Source: Photobacterium swingsii
Lineage (GTDB): Bacteria; Pseudomonadota; Gammaproteobacteria; Enterobacterales; Vibrionaceae
Length of the DNA stretch: 64,000 nt
Reading direction: 5' to 3'
Assembly (NCBI RefSeq): GCF_024346715.1
Contig: NZ_AP024853.1
Coordinates: 1,767,580-1,831,579 of the forward strand
How positions within the stretch are numbered: position 1 is the first letter of the stretch; each line of letters starts with the position of its first letter. A model generated the notes under the pieces. It saw only the letters and a list, made by a program, of their open reading frames with translations, did not search any database and was not told the DNA's origin. Shown here piece by piece: positions 18,888 through 27,229 of this stretch. A program made the position numbers and the translations under genes.

Positions 18888-19685
18888 TTAATTCGCGTCT
18901 TTCGCCAGTCGAAGACCCATGTCGGACATAATTATAGACTGGCTGGCAAAGTCGCGGCGAAAATTCTCTGATTCATCAGGGTCATAGGCAAAGCTGCCAC
19001 CACGGACTGACTTGTGAGCTAACCCTGCTTTTTCATCTTTGGCATTGCTGGGGTTGTCGGTAGGGCCATAGCGGTAAAAGGTGTCATCAAAGGCATCGAT
19101 AACAAATTCGCCGACGTTACCTGTCATGTCGTACAGCCCAAGTTCGTTGGGTTGTTTCTGACCAACAGGGTGCGCTTTGTTTTTGGCATTACCCGCATAC
19201 CAAGCGACATCATCAAGGCTATTTGAACCGCTATAAGTAAAACCTTGGCTCTTGTTGCCACCTATCGCTGCAAACTCCCATTCGGCTTCGGTCGGCAAAC
19301 GGTAATGTTCACCTGTGATTTCGTTGAGTTGCTCAATAAAGAAATTGGCTTGCTGCCAACTGAGGTTATTAACTGGAATATCGGGCGCTTTAAAGTAGCT
19401 TAATGACGAGCCCATTACCGATTCAAACAATTCTTGCGTAACTTCGAATTTTGAGAGGTAGAAGCTGCCGACGGTAACGTCTCTGGCTGGGCTTTCGGCT
19501 TTACTGGCATTCGCTTGGTTTGAACCCATGGTAAAGCTGCCGCCTTCGACTAACACCATGTTGCTATCAATTTGCTGAGCGATGGGGTGAGGTGCTGTTG
19601 GCATGGTGCAGGCAAATAAGCTAGCTAGCGTAACCGTGCTTATCGCGATGGCCGCGAGAGAGTATTTAGAACCTAATGCAAACAT
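18888..19685 (-). CDS. FGE/SUMF1-like lipoprotein lacking catalytic cysteines
   Basis: The N-terminus ends in SLFAC (C26), a probable lipoprotein site. The remainder is a formylglycine-generating-enzyme (SUMF1) domain: GGSFTMGS (48-55), YRLPTEAEWEFAA (128-140), GLYDMTGNVGEF (183-193) and SVRGGSF (226-232). In true FGE the GGSF motif is followed by two catalytic cysteines; here those positions are Y234 and S239, so it cannot use the known oxygen-dependent chemistry. It is divergent from the radical SAM maturase. It may be a structural or binding partner of the sulfatase system. Confidence 0.85.
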   Translation of the reverse strand: MFALGSKYSLAAIAISTVTLASLFACTMPTAPHPIAQQIDSNMVLVEGGSFTMGSNQANASKAESPARDVTVGSFYLSKFEVTQELFESVMGSSLSYFKAPDIPVNNLSWQQANFFIEQLNEITGEHYRLPTEAEWEFAAIGGNKSQGFTYSGSNSLDDVAWYAGNAKNKAHPVGQKQPNELGLYDMTGNVGEFVIDAFDDTFYRYGPTDNPSNAKDEKAGLAHKSVRGGSFAYDPDESENFRRDFASQSIIMSDMGLRLAKDAN

Positions 19686-19786
19686 GGGGGGATCTCCAAA
19701 TTGAAGCTAAGCCGGGATTACATTGAGGTCATGTTGGCCCCAAACCTAATCAGCGAGCATCTATTGTAGGCAATCTCTTCATTCCC

Positions 19787-19807
19787 ATTGGTTATAAGGG
19801 GTATAAC
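19787..19807. promoter_or_regulatory. Candidate operator in the FGE-like/maturase divergent region
   Basis: The sequence contains ATTGGTTATAA, identical over 11 bases to the minus strand at 9636-9655, and forms the dyad GTTATA-N5-TATAAC. It lies about 65-85 bases before the maturase ATG and about 100 bases before the divergent lipoprotein start. Confidence 0.4.
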
Positions 19808-19870
19808 AAGCCATGGCGGCATGCGGGTTTTATTATGGAGGCTCTTAGTTTGTCGCTTGAAAGGTGAGAT

Positions 19871-21193
19871 ATGTTAGTCACTCAAGGTCCACAGTTTAAC
19901 GGTAAGGCGTCCAAGCGTTTGCACGTGATGGCAAAGCCGATTGGTGCAGCCTGCAACATTGATTGCACTTACTGCTATTACTTGAGCAAACAGGATTTGC
20001 TGGAGTACAAGAAGGGCTGTTCACCAAAAATGGATGACGACACGTTAGAAACTTATATTCGACAATATATTGAAGGACAAAATACCCCCGAGATCATCTT
20101 CTCGTGGCAAGGCGGTGAGCCGACTATGCTCGGGTTAGAGTATTTTCAGAAAATCGTCGCATTTCAGAAAAAATATCAGCCAGTAGGCGTAAAAATCTCA
20201 AACGATTTACAGACTAATGGCACCTTACTTAACGATGAGTGGTGCGCGTTTTTAGCTGATAATCATTTCTTAATTGGGTTAAGTATTGATGGCCCAGAGT
20301 TACTGCATAACACCTATCGCACCAACAAAGCGGGACGCGGTACGTTTAAGCAAGTGATGAAAGCGGTTGAGCTATTACACAAGCATAAAGTTAACTTTGC
20401 GACCTTAACCTGTGTGAATAACTTAACGAGCCAAAATCCACTTGAGGTTTACCGCTTTTTACGTGATGTGGTGAAGTCGCCACAAATGCAGTTTATCCCG
20501 ATTGTAGAGCAAAAAACATTTCGCACCACAGCGCCGCAAAAGTGGCAGCCACAAGATCAGTTAACGCAAGGCGATGCCCGATTAAATCCATATCACAAAG
20601 ACTCTGTGGTTGAACCTTGGTGTGTGTCTGCTGAGGCATGGGGGGACTTTTTGATTGCAGTGTTTGATGAGTGGATAACCAAAGATATTGGCAAAGTCTT
20701 TGTTCAATATTTTGAAGCCAGTGTTGAGACTTGGATGGGGCGCAAGAACCCCTTATGTACGCTAGGTGAGATCTGCGGCAAAGGGCTGGCGATGGAACCA
20801 AATGGCGATGTCTTCACCTGTGACCACTACGTTTACCCTGAGTATAAGGTTGGTAATATTCATCATCAAAAGCTTGATGAGATGGCGTATTCCCCTGAAC
20901 AGCAAAAGTTTGGCTTTGCGAAATCTCGAAATTTGACAACGCAATGTCAGCAATGTGATTACAAATTTGCTTGTCATGGTGAATGTCCGAAAAATCGCTT
21001 CATTCGAACCCAAGAAGGGGAGCCGGGGCTTAACTATTTGTGTGCGGGGTGGCATAAATTCTTTAGCCATGCTGACAAGGCGATTGCGTACGTATTGCGT
21101 ATGACGGGGAATCCCGTTGCTCACGGGCAATACAGCGATGAACGAGGCACTCTACAAGTTCGACGTGCACAAGCATTTCCCACCAAGTTTTAG
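19871..21193 (+). CDS. Anaerobic sulfatase-maturating enzyme (radical SAM/SPASM)
   Basis: The enzyme oxidises a cysteine or serine in sulfatases to formylglycine without oxygen. The radical SAM motif CNIDCTYC gives C28, C32 and C35, SWQGGEPTMLG follows, and the C-terminal SPASM/twitch region has the expected cysteines (CTLGEIC, FTCDHY, CQQCDYKFACHGEC, LCAGWH). The length of 440 is slightly above the usual 370-430. It is the probable maturase for the two CTAGR sulfatases. The next gene begins 10 bases after its stop and is probably cotranscribed. Confidence 0.94.
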   Translation: MLVTQGPQFNGKASKRLHVMAKPIGAACNIDCTYCYYLSKQDLLEYKKGCSPKMDDDTLETYIRQYIEGQNTPEIIFSWQGGEPTMLGLEYFQKIVAFQKKYQPVGVKISNDLQTNGTLLNDEWCAFLADNHFLIGLSIDGPELLHNTYRTNKAGRGTFKQVMKAVELLHKHKVNFATLTCVNNLTSQNPLEVYRFLRDVVKSPQMQFIPIVEQKTFRTTAPQKWQPQDQLTQGDARLNPYHKDSVVEPWCVSAEAWGDFLIAVFDEWITKDIGKVFVQYFEASVETWMGRKNPLCTLGEICGKGLAMEPNGDVFTCDHYVYPEYKVGNIHHQKLDEMAYSPEQQKFGFAKSRNLTTQCQQCDYKFACHGECPKNRFIRTQEGEPGLNYLCAGWHKFFSHADKAIAYVLRMTGNPVAHGQYSDERGTLQVRRAQAFPTKF

Positions 21194-21203
21194 GAGCTAA
21201 GTG

Positions 21204-22352
21204 ATGAAGAAACTACTCACAGTGCTGACAACAGCAGCCTTGATGACATCACAGGTGTATGCGGCAGGCACCTCGGCGATGAACGCTTCGGCTATAAACA
21301 CAGATAGTGAACAGTCACAATCTACGCAAAGTACGGCGTCACCTATTAGTTCTGAGCAAGTCCAACAATGGGTGTACACCGCACAAGATAAACGCCAAAG
21401 TGATCAAGCAAGAGCGAATGCCTTGCGCCAACTGGCACCATACCCGAGTCAAAATAGTTTGGTTGCTGTTGTACGCGGCTTACAAGATGACAATGCAATA
21501 GTCAGAGAAGCGGCTGTTATTGCAGCAGAACCTTATCAATTTGCTAATCGTTGGCGAATGCTTGCACCTCTGTTAACGGATCCTAGTCAGCAGGTGAGAG
21601 TGACTGCCACAACTAATCTTATCCGTGATTTTGGCAATATGTCACCCGCGCAACAAGGCACAATTGAAACGGCTTACCAAGAGTTGGTGGTATTTCTTAG
21701 TGCGCAAGCAAATGTGTCTAGCACTACATTTGACACTGTTCCCGAGATGCCCTCAGATATTGTTCGCGGTGCAGATTCTGTAAACCCAGATTCCTTGAAC
21801 CTAAAGTCAGCTTTGTTATTAGCAGATGTTTACCGCTGGCATCAAGAGTGGGATAAGGCACAGGTGCTCTATGATAGCTTGATCACCGCAGAGCCAAACA
21901 ATGCGCAAGTCTGGCTGAGTTTATCTGACAATCTCCGTGCTCAAGGTAAAGATAAACAAGCCTTAGAGGCGCTGGACAAAGCCATTGAGCGCCAGCCAAA
22001 AGAGGCAAACCTGTATTACTCAAAATCGCTAACACTCGTGCGGTTAGAGCAGAAAATCAAAGCGGCCGACGCTATCGAAATTGCTGCGAAAATGGCAGAA
22101 ACCAACAGTTATTTTTGGTATTTAAATGGTGTGTTACAAGAATCAGTAAACATAGATAAGTCTGTAAAGTCTTTTGAACAAGCTTACTTGATTTCAGGTG
22201 CGCCCGAGCAGTTATATGCGGTGTGCGATATTTATGTGCGTACTAAAAACGATAAAACAGAAGCGTGTTTAGATGAGCTAGGAAAAATAGCCCCTGATTA
22301 TGTGATCGCTGAATTAAAGACTAAAGCTAAAGGGCAAGTCGCCTCTAATTAA
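21204..22352 (+). CDS. Exported HEAT/TPR protein, paralogue of the cytochrome C-terminus
   Basis: The ATG at 21204, seven bases after TAGGAG, is preferred to the GTG at 21201. A signal peptide ends near QVYAA. HEAT-like repeats at about 55-145 and TPRs at about 195-350 align with the C-terminal half of the octaheme cytochrome at 7284. For example, NRWRMLAPLLTDP matches DRWQILEPLLDDP, and GAPEQLYAVCDIYVR matches GNPQHLYAECEVLAR. No CxxCH motif is present. It follows the maturase gene directly. It may be a periplasmic scaffold for the same complex. Confidence 0.82.
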   Translation: MKKLLTVLTTAALMTSQVYAAGTSAMNASAINTDSEQSQSTQSTASPISSEQVQQWVYTAQDKRQSDQARANALRQLAPYPSQNSLVAVVRGLQDDNAIVREAAVIAAEPYQFANRWRMLAPLLTDPSQQVRVTATTNLIRDFGNMSPAQQGTIETAYQELVVFLSAQANVSSTTFDTVPEMPSDIVRGADSVNPDSLNLKSALLLADVYRWHQEWDKAQVLYDSLITAEPNNAQVWLSLSDNLRAQGKDKQALEALDKAIERQPKEANLYYSKSLTLVRLEQKIKAADAIEIAAKMAETNSYFWYLNGVLQESVNIDKSVKSFEQAYLISGAPEQLYAVCDIYVRTKNDKTEACLDELGKIAPDYVIAELKTKAKGQVASN

Positions 22353-22669
22353 AATGACGAGGGGTGTAATCGGTTTTAATGTTGGAGGTGGTTAGGCTGC
22401 CAAGCAATAATAAATGAAAGTTGCACGGGTTAATCACTCGTCAGCTTTCCATTAAACTATATATCCTTCTAGCAAATGAAAGCTCTTTCATGCTTAACAC
22501 CTAATACAATAATAAAATCAGTGAAACGTTTTGATTCTACAGGGGTATCAATTACTTCCTTTTATACTAAAACTAATTGAATGTTCACTTATCATAGATA
22601 GAATAGTAAGCAAGCTTCTCACCTAACGATACAGTCATGCTTCAATAGAATGGCTGATAAGGTTTTATC
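22353..22669. other. Intergenic region before the EIIC-EAL gene
   Basis: I see no gene in these 317 bases. The only notable structure is the near-palindrome ATGAAAG-CT-CTTTCAT at 22476-22491, which could be an operator. Nothing resembling a strong terminator for the preceding operon is visible. Confidence 0.4.
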
Positions 22670-24697
22670 GTGCTTTCTCAGCTTATTACACGTTTATCGA
22701 ACAATAGATTTGCCATCGCTTTATGTAATGTCTTCATTATGGCTTTGCCAATTTCATTAATAGCAACTTTTTGCAATTTATTAGAGATATTTGCATTTAG
22801 GATGGATTGGCTGTCATTTGCTGAAATCATTGGGAATATAGGGCGGTTGACCGCGCATATATTCCCAATACTGATAAATATATACATGGCAATGTACTTG
22901 TCTGATGTACAGCGTCTACCTAAATCGGCCACCATAGCGTGTTCATTAACGGCTTTTTTTATTATCTCGTACCAATGGGGACTCATTTCGACGGTTATTC
23001 CCTTACCTCATAGTTTCATTATCGCATTGTTGAGTGCATTTGTTGCTTGCACGATCATTAGCATGACCAACCGTTTCAAAATATTACACCTTGATAGTGC
23101 AAGTAGTGTGATGGATAACAGCATAAGAGTACTTAATTGCTATATGCTAACCTTGGGTGGGATTGCTGCAGCTAGTACTTTTATAAAATTAGTCTTATTA
23201 CCTATTATTTCTCAGTACCAGTGGTTTCCTGTCTTGGATCCCTTAGTGTTTACTGATGCAATGATTTATGAATTTATTCGTGGTTTATTGTGGTCGTTAG
23301 GTATTAATGGTCATAACGTACTGCATATGTATAAATCTGAACTGTATGAAGTGACCGTTGCAAACATTGCAGCTTGGCAGAATAGCGGTGCTGCGCTTAA
23401 TATTTTGAGTGCTAATTTTTATGATTTTTTCACAGGCATGGGCGGCAGCGGTAATACTTTTAGTTTAGTAATTTGCATGTTGCTCTTTGCAAAGAGTAGC
23501 GGTTACAAGACGTTAGCAAAAGCTGTGTTTATATTAGCGCTGTTTAATATCAATGAACCCTTGCTATTTGGTATACCAATCATTTTTAACCCAATAATGT
23601 TGGTTCCTTTTTTATTAGTACCACAAGTCAGCCTGCTTATTGCGTATTTTGCTTTTTGGGCGGGTTGGGTGGCACCTATTAGTGAAGTTAATAGTTGGTT
23701 GCTTCCTCCATTATTAAGTGGCTACTTATCAACAGGTGGTACAGTGGGGGGCGTGATCCTGCAAGTGGTAATATTGCTGGTGGGGGTAGCCATTTACTAC
23801 CCTTTTTTCAAAATCATGGATACGCGCAGTGAGGGTATAGATCTGATGCGCATTTTTAATCGTCGATTCTTTATTAATGGCGATATGGATGTGAAGTCTA
23901 AACTTGCCAGCTTTATTCCTTCGATGCATAGTAACTTGCAAGCACAGCGCGATATAGAGCGCTTGAATACCGATGGTGAAATGATTTTGTATTATCAACC
24001 TCAGGTTGATGTTGAAAACGAACAGATTGTTGGAATGGAAGCCTTATTGCGTTATCGCACTCATACTGGAGATATATTACCTCCAACTTTTATTCGATCA
24101 TTTTCACAGCTTCAGATGATGCCAGAATTGGATTATTGGGTAATGGAGCAAGCGATCCAAGCAACGTCACCTTATTGCAATCGCCCTGATTTTTTACTTT
24201 CTATCAATGTGTCATCAGATACTATATTGACCAAAGGTTTTGTAAGGTACCTTGATAATCTGATTACAGAAAGCTCGCTATCGCATCGTCAGGTTGAGAT
24301 TGAAATTACAGAAGAGCTGCTTGTCTCTGATGAAGCGATGACGGCTAGTGTCATTAATCAGCTTCGCACCTTAGGAATATCAGTTGCTCTCGACGACTTT
24401 GGTACAGGCTTTTCATCTTTAGCATATTTATCTCGATATGACTTCGACAAAATTAAGGTTGATCGCTCTTTGATCCAAAAGCTGGATACAGAAAGAGGAA
24501 AGGAGTTACTCCGTATCGTGGTCGAGCTTGGCAAAGTCACCAGCGCTAAACTGGTTGTCGAAGGTGTTGAAACACATGATGAACTTCAATACATATCTGA
24601 TTTAGGTGTACGCTACGTTCAAGGGTTTTATTATTATAAAGCGATGCCCCTTGAAAGTATTATAACCTTAATGAATGCTGAAAAAGTAGCGAGTTAA
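22670..24697 (+). CDS. PTS EIIC-like membrane domain fused to an EAL phosphodiesterase
   Basis: Residues 1 to about 400 are hydrophobic and carry the cellobiose-family EIIC signature around FNINEPLLFGIPIIFNP, so this half resembles a sugar permease. Residues about 430-670 form an EAL domain with MEALLRY (E457), SINVSS, EIEITEE, DDFGTGFSSL (D575, D576), KVDRSL and VEGVET, so the catalytic set for cyclic di-GMP hydrolysis appears complete. No EIIA/EIIB domain is present. The architecture suggests a membrane sugar sensor that controls c-di-GMP. GTG start with AAGG seven bases upstream. Confidence 0.9.
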   Translation: MLSQLITRLSNNRFAIALCNVFIMALPISLIATFCNLLEIFAFRMDWLSFAEIIGNIGRLTAHIFPILINIYMAMYLSDVQRLPKSATIACSLTAFFIISYQWGLISTVIPLPHSFIIALLSAFVACTIISMTNRFKILHLDSASSVMDNSIRVLNCYMLTLGGIAAASTFIKLVLLPIISQYQWFPVLDPLVFTDAMIYEFIRGLLWSLGINGHNVLHMYKSELYEVTVANIAAWQNSGAALNILSANFYDFFTGMGGSGNTFSLVICMLLFAKSSGYKTLAKAVFILALFNINEPLLFGIPIIFNPIMLVPFLLVPQVSLLIAYFAFWAGWVAPISEVNSWLLPPLLSGYLSTGGTVGGVILQVVILLVGVAIYYPFFKIMDTRSEGIDLMRIFNRRFFINGDMDVKSKLASFIPSMHSNLQAQRDIERLNTDGEMILYYQPQVDVENEQIVGMEALLRYRTHTGDILPPTFIRSFSQLQMMPELDYWVMEQAIQATSPYCNRPDFLLSINVSSDTILTKGFVRYLDNLITESSLSHRQVEIEITEELLVSDEAMTASVINQLRTLGISVALDDFGTGFSSLAYLSRYDFDKIKVDRSLIQKLDTERGKELLRIVVELGKVTSAKLVVEGVETHDELQYISDLGVRYVQGFYYYKAMPLESIITLMNAEKVAS

Positions 24698-24886
24698 TAG
24701 TGATAATATTGAACTAATCTAATCTGAATAACAGTTGAATATGTATTAACTTGTTTCAGGTTATTTCTAATATTCAATACCTGTTAAGTTTAATGCGCTA
24801 TTGTTATTGCATGGCGAAGATGATTCGCAATGTACAAAATAAAGTCCGGACGCTTTTCCTATCAATAACGTATTTATGGTGATTGT

Positions 24887-25090
24887 ATGAAAAAGTTATT
24901 AATGCCAGTTCTGCTTGTATCTGTATTTTCTATTAGTGCTTTTGCAAGTGAAACAGAAACTGAGAATACCAGTAATATTAGCCCTGTTATCTGTGCTTCG
25001 GCTCAATTAAACAAAGACAGTAATAATATGGATGGTAGCGATGCTGCAAATTATTTATCATGTAAGCTAAATAACATGCTCCAAGAGTAA
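24887..25090 (+). CDS. Small secreted protein of unknown function
   Basis: This 67-residue product has a clear signal peptide (MKKLLMPVLLVSVFSISAFA), then an acidic, Ser/Thr/Asn-rich mature part with two cysteines (VICAS and YLSCK). These could form a disulfide in the periplasm. The start has a weak GGTGA upstream. No family is recognised. It stands alone between the EIIC-EAL gene and a DUF2960-like gene. Confidence 0.6.
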   Translation: MKKLLMPVLLVSVFSISAFASETETENTSNISPVICASAQLNKDSNNMDGSDAANYLSCKLNNMLQE

Positions 25091-25137
25091 CGTACTCTTG
25101 CTGGATACTAGAAGGGTAGACTTTGCGGTTTACCCTT
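25082..25137 (+). terminator. Two tandem hairpins after the small secreted gene
   Basis: A perfect 7-bp hairpin CAAGAGT/ACTCTTG (25082-25100) overlaps the stop codon, and a second 7-bp hairpin AAGGGTA/TACCCTT (25112-25137) follows with TTTATC after it. Either may end the transcript. Confidence 0.45.
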
Positions 25138-25275
25138 TATCAGAATTGTATATTTCAATTATTCTCTATTGCTTTGCTGCTTTTTTTGGGGCGCTATCTA
25201 TACTCAAATTTATTTTACAGAACGGCGCCAAATAAGGTAAAGTCTGCGCCTATTTGTAAAATGAGTTTATGACTT

Positions 25276-25539
25276 ATGTCTCGCACAATTCTTTATACTT
25301 ACAAGAAGCAGGAAAAAACGCTGACGTTTTCATACGATCAATTCCGCACAATTCATGAAGCTGTTGCAGCTGCAGAAGGCATTGATTTAACTGCTTTTTT
25401 GAAAATGGAACAGCAGGTTGAAGCGGTTTCTAATTCAACCAAAGCAGCCAAAGATTACCGTGATAATCACTTCAAAAAACTCGGTTTTGGTCGTATCACG
25501 CTAGCACAGAAAGAAAATCGCGGTGTTGGTCATAAATAA
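25276..25539 (+). CDS. Small conserved protein (DUF2960-like)
   Basis: This 87-residue, soluble, mostly helical and basic protein reads MSRTILYTYKKQEKTLTF at the start and FKKLGFGRITL near the end. It resembles the short Vibrio-type DUF2960 family from memory; no function is known for that family. No signal peptide or membrane segment is seen. Confidence 0.7.
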   Translation: MSRTILYTYKKQEKTLTFSYDQFRTIHEAVAAAEGIDLTAFLKMEQQVEAVSNSTKAAKDYRDNHFKKLGFGRITLAQKENRGVGHK

Positions 25540-25577
25540 TCACGACTTGTAAGCGTTTCTGGGTAGTTGTAGGTCAA

Positions 25578-25976
25578 TTACCCACATTCTTCCCGCATAA
25601 TTTGTAAACCGTCCTCAAAGCAACGACGCCATGCCTCCTCCACATGCGGATTGAAGTAAGGATCGCAACTTGCTACAGCCTCTAGCAAACAGCTAAACCA
25701 AATATTTAAGTCCTCTTCATGGATACCTAGCCCATCTTTGCCGTGACGCAATGCATATACACGAACGCTCGTTCGTGCAGAAGCAGAGGTAGAGGCAAGC
25801 ATAATGATCAGTAGTGATGCTTTCATCATGGTCATCTGCTTTGTCATATCAACACCGTCAAACATACGTTTGAATCTTTCACCCTTCTCAAAGAATTTGG
25901 TATAAAAAATATCAAGAAATTCATCATTACGATTACACCTATCGTAGCTGTCATTAAATATTTGAATAACATCCAT
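25578..25976 (-). CDS. Globin-family heme protein
   Basis: The 132-residue all-helical protein fits the single-domain globin family. The likely proximal histidine is in RHGKDGLGI, the motif that precedes helices G and H, and the N-terminal FFEKGERFKRMF and MTKQMTMMKASL stretches match helices B-E. Such globins bind oxygen or nitric oxide or act in redox signalling. A 16-bp palindrome lies about 40 bases upstream of its ATG. No partner reductase is adjacent. Confidence 0.75.
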   Translation of the reverse strand: MDVIQIFNDSYDRCNRNDEFLDIFYTKFFEKGERFKRMFDGVDMTKQMTMMKASLLIIMLASTSASARTSVRVYALRHGKDGLGIHEEDLNIWFSCLLEAVASCDPYFNPHVEEAWRRCFEDGLQIMREECG

Positions 25977-26014
25977 ATCTTCACCTAGTGCAGTCGACCA
26001 ATACTGATTGGTAT

Positions 26015-26030
26015 TACCTTATATAAGGTA
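26015..26030. promoter_or_regulatory. 16-bp perfect palindrome upstream of the globin gene
   Basis: TACCTTATATAAGGTA is a perfect inverted repeat located 39-54 bases before the globin start, and a second dyad CCAAT-N4-ATTGG overlaps the region nearer the gene (25998-26011). It looks like a regulator site; it does not match NsrR or FNR consensus. Confidence 0.4.
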
Positions 26031-26176
26031 TTGGTGAAACCTTCAGCTTGCGAATTCAATCCTAGATAGTGTGATGAAGATACACTTGTGGGTGTCTTTA
26101 TGGGCGAGTTATGCAGAGGTATTGCATTACTGATGTCACGGTTCTTTGTGTTGAGTGCAGTTACAAAGAGGGAGGG

Positions 26177-26212
26177 AATAACCTGAACCAATCACTATTG
26201 GATCAGGTTATT
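26177..26212. terminator. Long hairpin between rarD and the globin region
   Basis: A 15-bp stem with a single A-A mismatch and a four-base loop (26177-26192 with 26197-26212) lies just after the rarD stop. T-rich tails are poor on both sides, so it is a probable but not ideal terminator. Confidence 0.6.
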
Positions 26213-26218
26213 ATTGCG

Positions 26219-27118
26219 TTATGCCTGTAAGCGTTTGCTGCGTTTAAATATTCTGAGCAAGGCTTCTAAGGTGCATAACAATAAGCCTAGCCATATCAGA
26301 CCAAAACTGACAGCTTTTACGCCATCAAATACTTCATTAAAGAGCAGTACGGCTAACAAAAATTGGAGGCTTGGCTCTATATATTGCATTAACCCGACCA
26401 TGGTTAAACTGGTACGGTTAATTGCTAACGCAAAAAAGACCAAGGGCGCTAAAGTAACTGGTGCAGAACCGATGTAAAGTAGCTGAGTTGCAAAGTCAGC
26501 ATTCAGTGCGGTGCTTGTGCCTTGGCTGTAACCCCACAATAGATACAAAATGGCGAAAGGAGCCAGTATCGCGGATTCCAACGTTACTGAGGTCATGGCA
26601 TCGAATTTAATATTCTTTTTGCACAAACCATAAAGGGCGAAAAAGCTCCCCATGATCAGTGAAATCCAAGGCAGTTCACCGTAGTGCCAGACTTGATAAC
26701 CAATGCCGAGTATACCAAGTACAACGGCTATAGATTGCGCGTGCGAAAGACGCTCTTTTAAGAACAATACAGCCAACGCAATCGCAAATAATGGATTGAT
26801 GAAAAAGCCAAGGCTTGCTGCTAGTACTTGCCCATGCGTCATCGCCCACGTGAAAGCATACCAAGACACACACATTATCAAGCCAGCGATAGCGGTCATT
26901 AGTAGTGATCGTTTATCTTGCCATACTAAAGATAATACAGGTAAAGGCTGACGTAACATCCAGCAAATTAGCAGCATGGATGGAACAGAAAAGATGATAC
27001 GTAAAGCGAGTAAATCATTGATATCTGCACCTGGCAGATATTGATAATACAGAGGTAATAAACCCCAAAGTACAAAAGAAAAAGCGGCTAAAGCATTACC
27101 CGCACGTTGAGACTGCAT
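26219..27118 (-). CDS. rarD: RarD/EamA-family transporter
   Basis: RarD belongs to the drug/metabolite transporter superfamily; the substrate is unknown. The 299 residues form about ten membrane segments in two EamA repeats. Typical features are the N-terminal FVLWGLLPLYYQYL, TWAMTHGQVLAASLGFFINP, and near the end TMVGLMQYIEPSLQFLLAVLLFNE. Length matches the family (about 295). The methyltransferase gene 112 bases upstream on the same strand may be cotranscribed. Confidence 0.92.
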   Translation of the reverse strand: MQSQRAGNALAAFSFVLWGLLPLYYQYLPGADINDLLALRIIFSVPSMLLICWMLRQPLPVLSLVWQDKRSLLMTAIAGLIMCVSWYAFTWAMTHGQVLAASLGFFINPLFAIALAVLFLKERLSHAQSIAVVLGILGIGYQVWHYGELPWISLIMGSFFALYGLCKKNIKFDAMTSVTLESAILAPFAILYLLWGYSQGTSTALNADFATQLLYIGSAPVTLAPLVFFALAINRTSLTMVGLMQYIEPSLQFLLAVLLFNEVFDGVKAVSFGLIWLGLLLCTLEALLRIFKRSKRLQA

Positions 27119-27229
27119 GAGTAACCCGTAATAATAAAAGGGATCAGGAATGGAGCGATTTTGTCACTAAAGCGTCTTAACGAGAAGCTATTTATCATAC
27201 GTTTTGATGAAAAATAATCAGGTTTCGCA

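Noticed and set aside
25985..26191. 68-codon minus-strand frame upstream of the globin
   Set aside because: It covers the palindrome and dyads, has no recognisable domain, and its sequence looks like translated non-coding DNA.
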